A stretch of DNA of 64,000 nt from Cytophagales bacterium (GTDB lineage: Bacteria; Bacteroidota; Bacteroidia; Cytophagales; Cyclobacteriaceae), in NCBI GenBank assembly GCA_022360015.1, contig JAKSDQ010000214.1, positions 124,001 through 188,000 on the forward strand, written 5' to 3'. The notes beneath the pieces were generated by a model. The model was not told the DNA's origin, made no database searches, and saw only the letters and a list, made by a program, of their open reading frames with translations. Below, piece by piece: positions 62,384 through 64,000 of the stretch. Position numbers and translations under genes: made by a program. The stretch's first letter is position 1. Every line of letters begins with the position of its first letter.

Positions 62384-62992
62384 ATGATTACGGAATATGA
62401 AATAGCCACTATAATTGAAGATCCATCCATAAAAGAGGGAGTATCGGCATTAAAGAACAGGTTTTTGAAAGCGGAGTCGCCACTTTATAAAATGAATAAT
62501 CACGATTTTCTGGCTTTAGTTTTATTGACTCCCCATGTTGGCTTGGCTTTGTCCAATGGCAGTATCAGTCTCTTTGAGGAACTAAGTTTAAATAAAAAAG
62601 CAAGAAAGTTTTCAAGGGGAGGAACTTTCCTCAGAAAAGATCCGGTTGTACACGCGATGAATTTACTTATCAATAGTTATGATAAATGGGAAGACGAGTT
62701 TCTGGAGGCAGTTAAGTCCGTCATGTATCAAACTTTCGAAAAAGACCACTTATTGCTAAAAAAAGAAGAGGAAAACCTCCCGTCTGAAGAATTTCATCAC
62801 CTGGTTATGAAAACGCCTTATATTTTCGTCAAATATTTAAAAGCCTTTTTCCTTACGGAAGAAGATGCGATTACCATTGAAAGAAAAATCAGTGCCGTTG
62901 AATATGATAAGATTTTGTTCATTGGTAAAAAGCTGGATTTGGAACATTTTGCCATATTCAAAATGTTTTGTGCCACATTTGATGTAAAATAA
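62384..62992 (+). CDS. Conserved-looking protein of unknown function, helical
   Basis: This 202-aa protein has no signal peptide and no membrane segment, so it should be cytoplasmic. It is helical with mixed charge: AIIEDPSIKEGVSALKNRFLKAESPLYKMNNHDFLALVLLTPHVGLALSNGSISLFEEL, later DPVVHAMNLLINSYDKWEDEFLEAVKSVMYQTFEKD. Two similar TPHVGLAL and KTPYIFVKYL segments hint at an internal repeat. No catalytic motif is seen. The frame is long and clean and starts at ATG 62384. A barrel gene follows 48 bp later in the same direction. Confidence 0.72.
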   Translation: MITEYEIATIIEDPSIKEGVSALKNRFLKAESPLYKMNNHDFLALVLLTPHVGLALSNGSISLFEELSLNKKARKFSRGGTFLRKDPVVHAMNLLINSYDKWEDEFLEAVKSVMYQTFEKDHLLLKKEEENLPSEEFHHLVMKTPYIFVKYLKAFFLTEEDAITIERKISAVEYDKILFIGKKLDLEHFAIFKMFCATFDVK

Positions 62993-63040
62993 AATTGGCA
63001 TATTCCAGTTCTATATATTGGATAAATGTAAACAGTGTTA

Positions 63041-64000
63041 ATGTCTAAAAGGATTTTTGTATTTTGGTGTGTGTTTTTCACCGGGCAGGGGTTATTGGCC
63101 CAGGATATGGGCTTCAATCCTGATGGGATAGAACCGCAAACCAGTCCATTTAGAAAGTTCATGACTAATTTTTCATTTAACTTTCAAATTGGTTATGGAC
63201 GCACCTTTTATACGCACGACATTCCACAGTTGGCTATTTTAAGAAATAACGGGGCGCTATTGCTTACTGACGATGTGAATCCAGGTGTCGACAATCCCAT
63301 TTCAGCTTACCGTTACTGGCTCAATGACCCACAGCTAATCAATACCACATTTAATGAAGATGACAGGCTGGTGAGCTCGGACTCGACAACACTCAGGATG
63401 GTGGGGCGTGGCCATAACATGCCAATAACCCTATCCCTTCATTATACCATTAAAGAAAGGTTTCGAATAGGAGGTGGCGCCACCTTTGAGTTTCATAACA
63501 TCAGCCGCGTTGGACCTAAATCAGGTGATACGCTGGGAACTTATGAATCGAATTTTGGTACAACCCTTCACCGGCGTTTCTTTGGCCTGGCAGGCTACCG
63601 GTTTTTAGCCTTCAGAAACCTTTCCTATGTGGCTGAAGTCCGGGCAGGCTCTTTTAATCTGGGCAATGATTATAACTCCGAATTGATTCAAAAAGGTTTA
63701 TTCTTTGACGTCGGTGTTTCAATTGAACGGCACCTGTCTGAGTATTTCAGGGTTACTTTGAGACCTTCCATAGAATTAAAAAACTATACCATTAACTTTC
63801 CTGATACCGAGATTGCCCTGCAACATAAAATGGTGACTCCTTATGTTTCACTAGGGGCAAGTTATAGCATACCCGAGTTAAGACGATGTCCTATCAAATC
63901 CTGTCACATACAAATCAATCATGTTCACGGTGGCAAGGAATACAGGAGCAGGCGCCACCCTTTTTACAAAAAACAAAACCCCAATTACGGAGAGAATTAT
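63041..64000 (+). CDS. Outer-membrane beta-barrel protein with Cys/His-rich C-terminal tail, 3' end outside window
   Basis: ATG 63041 opens a frame that stays open to the right edge (320 codons, no stop). It starts with a signal peptide (SKRIFVFWCVFFTGQGLLAQ). Alternating strands follow (FSFNFQIGYGRTF, MPITLSLHYTIKERFRIGGGATFEF, TTLHRRFFGLAGYRFLAF, YFRVTLRPSIELKNYTINF, TPYVSLGASYSIPEL), typical of an outer-membrane barrel of 10-14 strands. After the last strand comes a tail RRCPIKSCHIQINHVHGGKE, then RSRRHPFYKKQNPNYGENY. The C-x4-CH-x4-HxH cluster could bind a metal. The tail is probably near its natural end. Function unknown. Confidence 0.85.
   Translation, partial: MSKRIFVFWCVFFTGQGLLAQDMGFNPDGIEPQTSPFRKFMTNFSFNFQIGYGRTFYTHDIPQLAILRNNGALLLTDDVNPGVDNPISAYRYWLNDPQLINTTFNEDDRLVSSDSTTLRMVGRGHNMPITLSLHYTIKERFRIGGGATFEFHNISRVGPKSGDTLGTYESNFGTTLHRRFFGLAGYRFLAFRNLSYVAEVRAGSFNLGNDYNSELIQKGLFFDVGVSIERHLSEYFRVTLRPSIELKNYTINFPDTEIALQHKMVTPYVSLGASYSIPELRRCPIKSCHIQINHVHGGKEYRSRRHPFYKKQNPNYGENY

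Noticed and set aside
1-64000. tRNA/rRNA genes, CRISPR arrays, insertion sequences, phage or toxin-antitoxin pairs
   Set aside because: I looked for cloverleaf-like stems, regularly spaced repeats, transposase motifs and small paired genes and found none that could be supported by eye.

Overview
The window looks like chromosomal DNA of a free-living Bacteroidota, most likely order Cytophagales (a Fulvivirga/Marivirga/Reichenbachiella-like organism). This placement rests on protein features only: four SusC/SusD outer-membrane pairs, an ECF sigma/FecR/STN-SusC signalling set, DUF5686 and SprB-repeat proteins, a SPOR-OmpA envelope protein, and promoter matches to the Bacteroidota -7 consensus TAnnTTTG. 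I see no tRNA or rRNA gene, CRISPR array, insertion sequence, integrase or phage gene.

Region 1 (1-16.3 kb) is an alpha-glucan locus. An FG-GAP/ASPIC lipoprotein (cut by the left edge), SusD and SusC read leftward. A cytoplasmic GH31 alpha-glucosidase reads rightward, then glgB leftward, then a LacI-type regulator and a second GH31 rightward. Four sites built on the half-site CGCAAACG lie in the three promoter-bearing gaps; two of them are identical 18-mers in opposite orientation on either side of the regulator gene. Together they suggest one small regulon covering import, hydrolysis and branching. A perfect 40-bp palindrome closes the region.

Region 2 (16.3-24.2 kb), read leftward, is a cell-surface signalling unit: ECF sigma, FecR anti-sigma, SusC with an STN domain, and SusD. 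A small lipoprotein gene lies upstream.

Region 3 (24.3-31 kb) is housekeeping: a four-helix membrane protein, parE-parC (topoisomerase IV), trmH and a SanA-like envelope protein, all rightward. Region 4 (31-35.6 kb) is a third SusC/SusD pair with a clear terminator.

Region 5 (36-47.7 kb) holds envelope and orphan genes: a GEEISYGQ-motif membrane protein; a three-gene leftward operon (lipoprotein, secreted protein, LRR protein with three large repeats); a DUF5686 barrel; a remnant of an FtsX-type permease; DUF456; dinB; an unlisted 57-aa membrane peptide; a SprB-repeat/cytochrome-like lipoprotein; and a SPOR-OmpA protein.

Region 6 (48-56.3 kb) has the fourth SusC/SusD pair, an ArsC/Spx-like protein and a TPR-CHAT protein that has lost its catalytic Cys. 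Region 7 (56.6-64 kb) has a DUF4168-like secreted protein, a MacAB-type exporter with two tandem permeases separated by a nearly G-free 268-bp spacer, a gene of unknown function, and an outer-membrane barrel cut by the right edge.

The least explained items are the LRR triple-repeat operon, the G-depleted spacer with its related GT-rich repeats, and the CHAT pseudoprotease. Family names are from recognition of sequence patterns; no database search was run.
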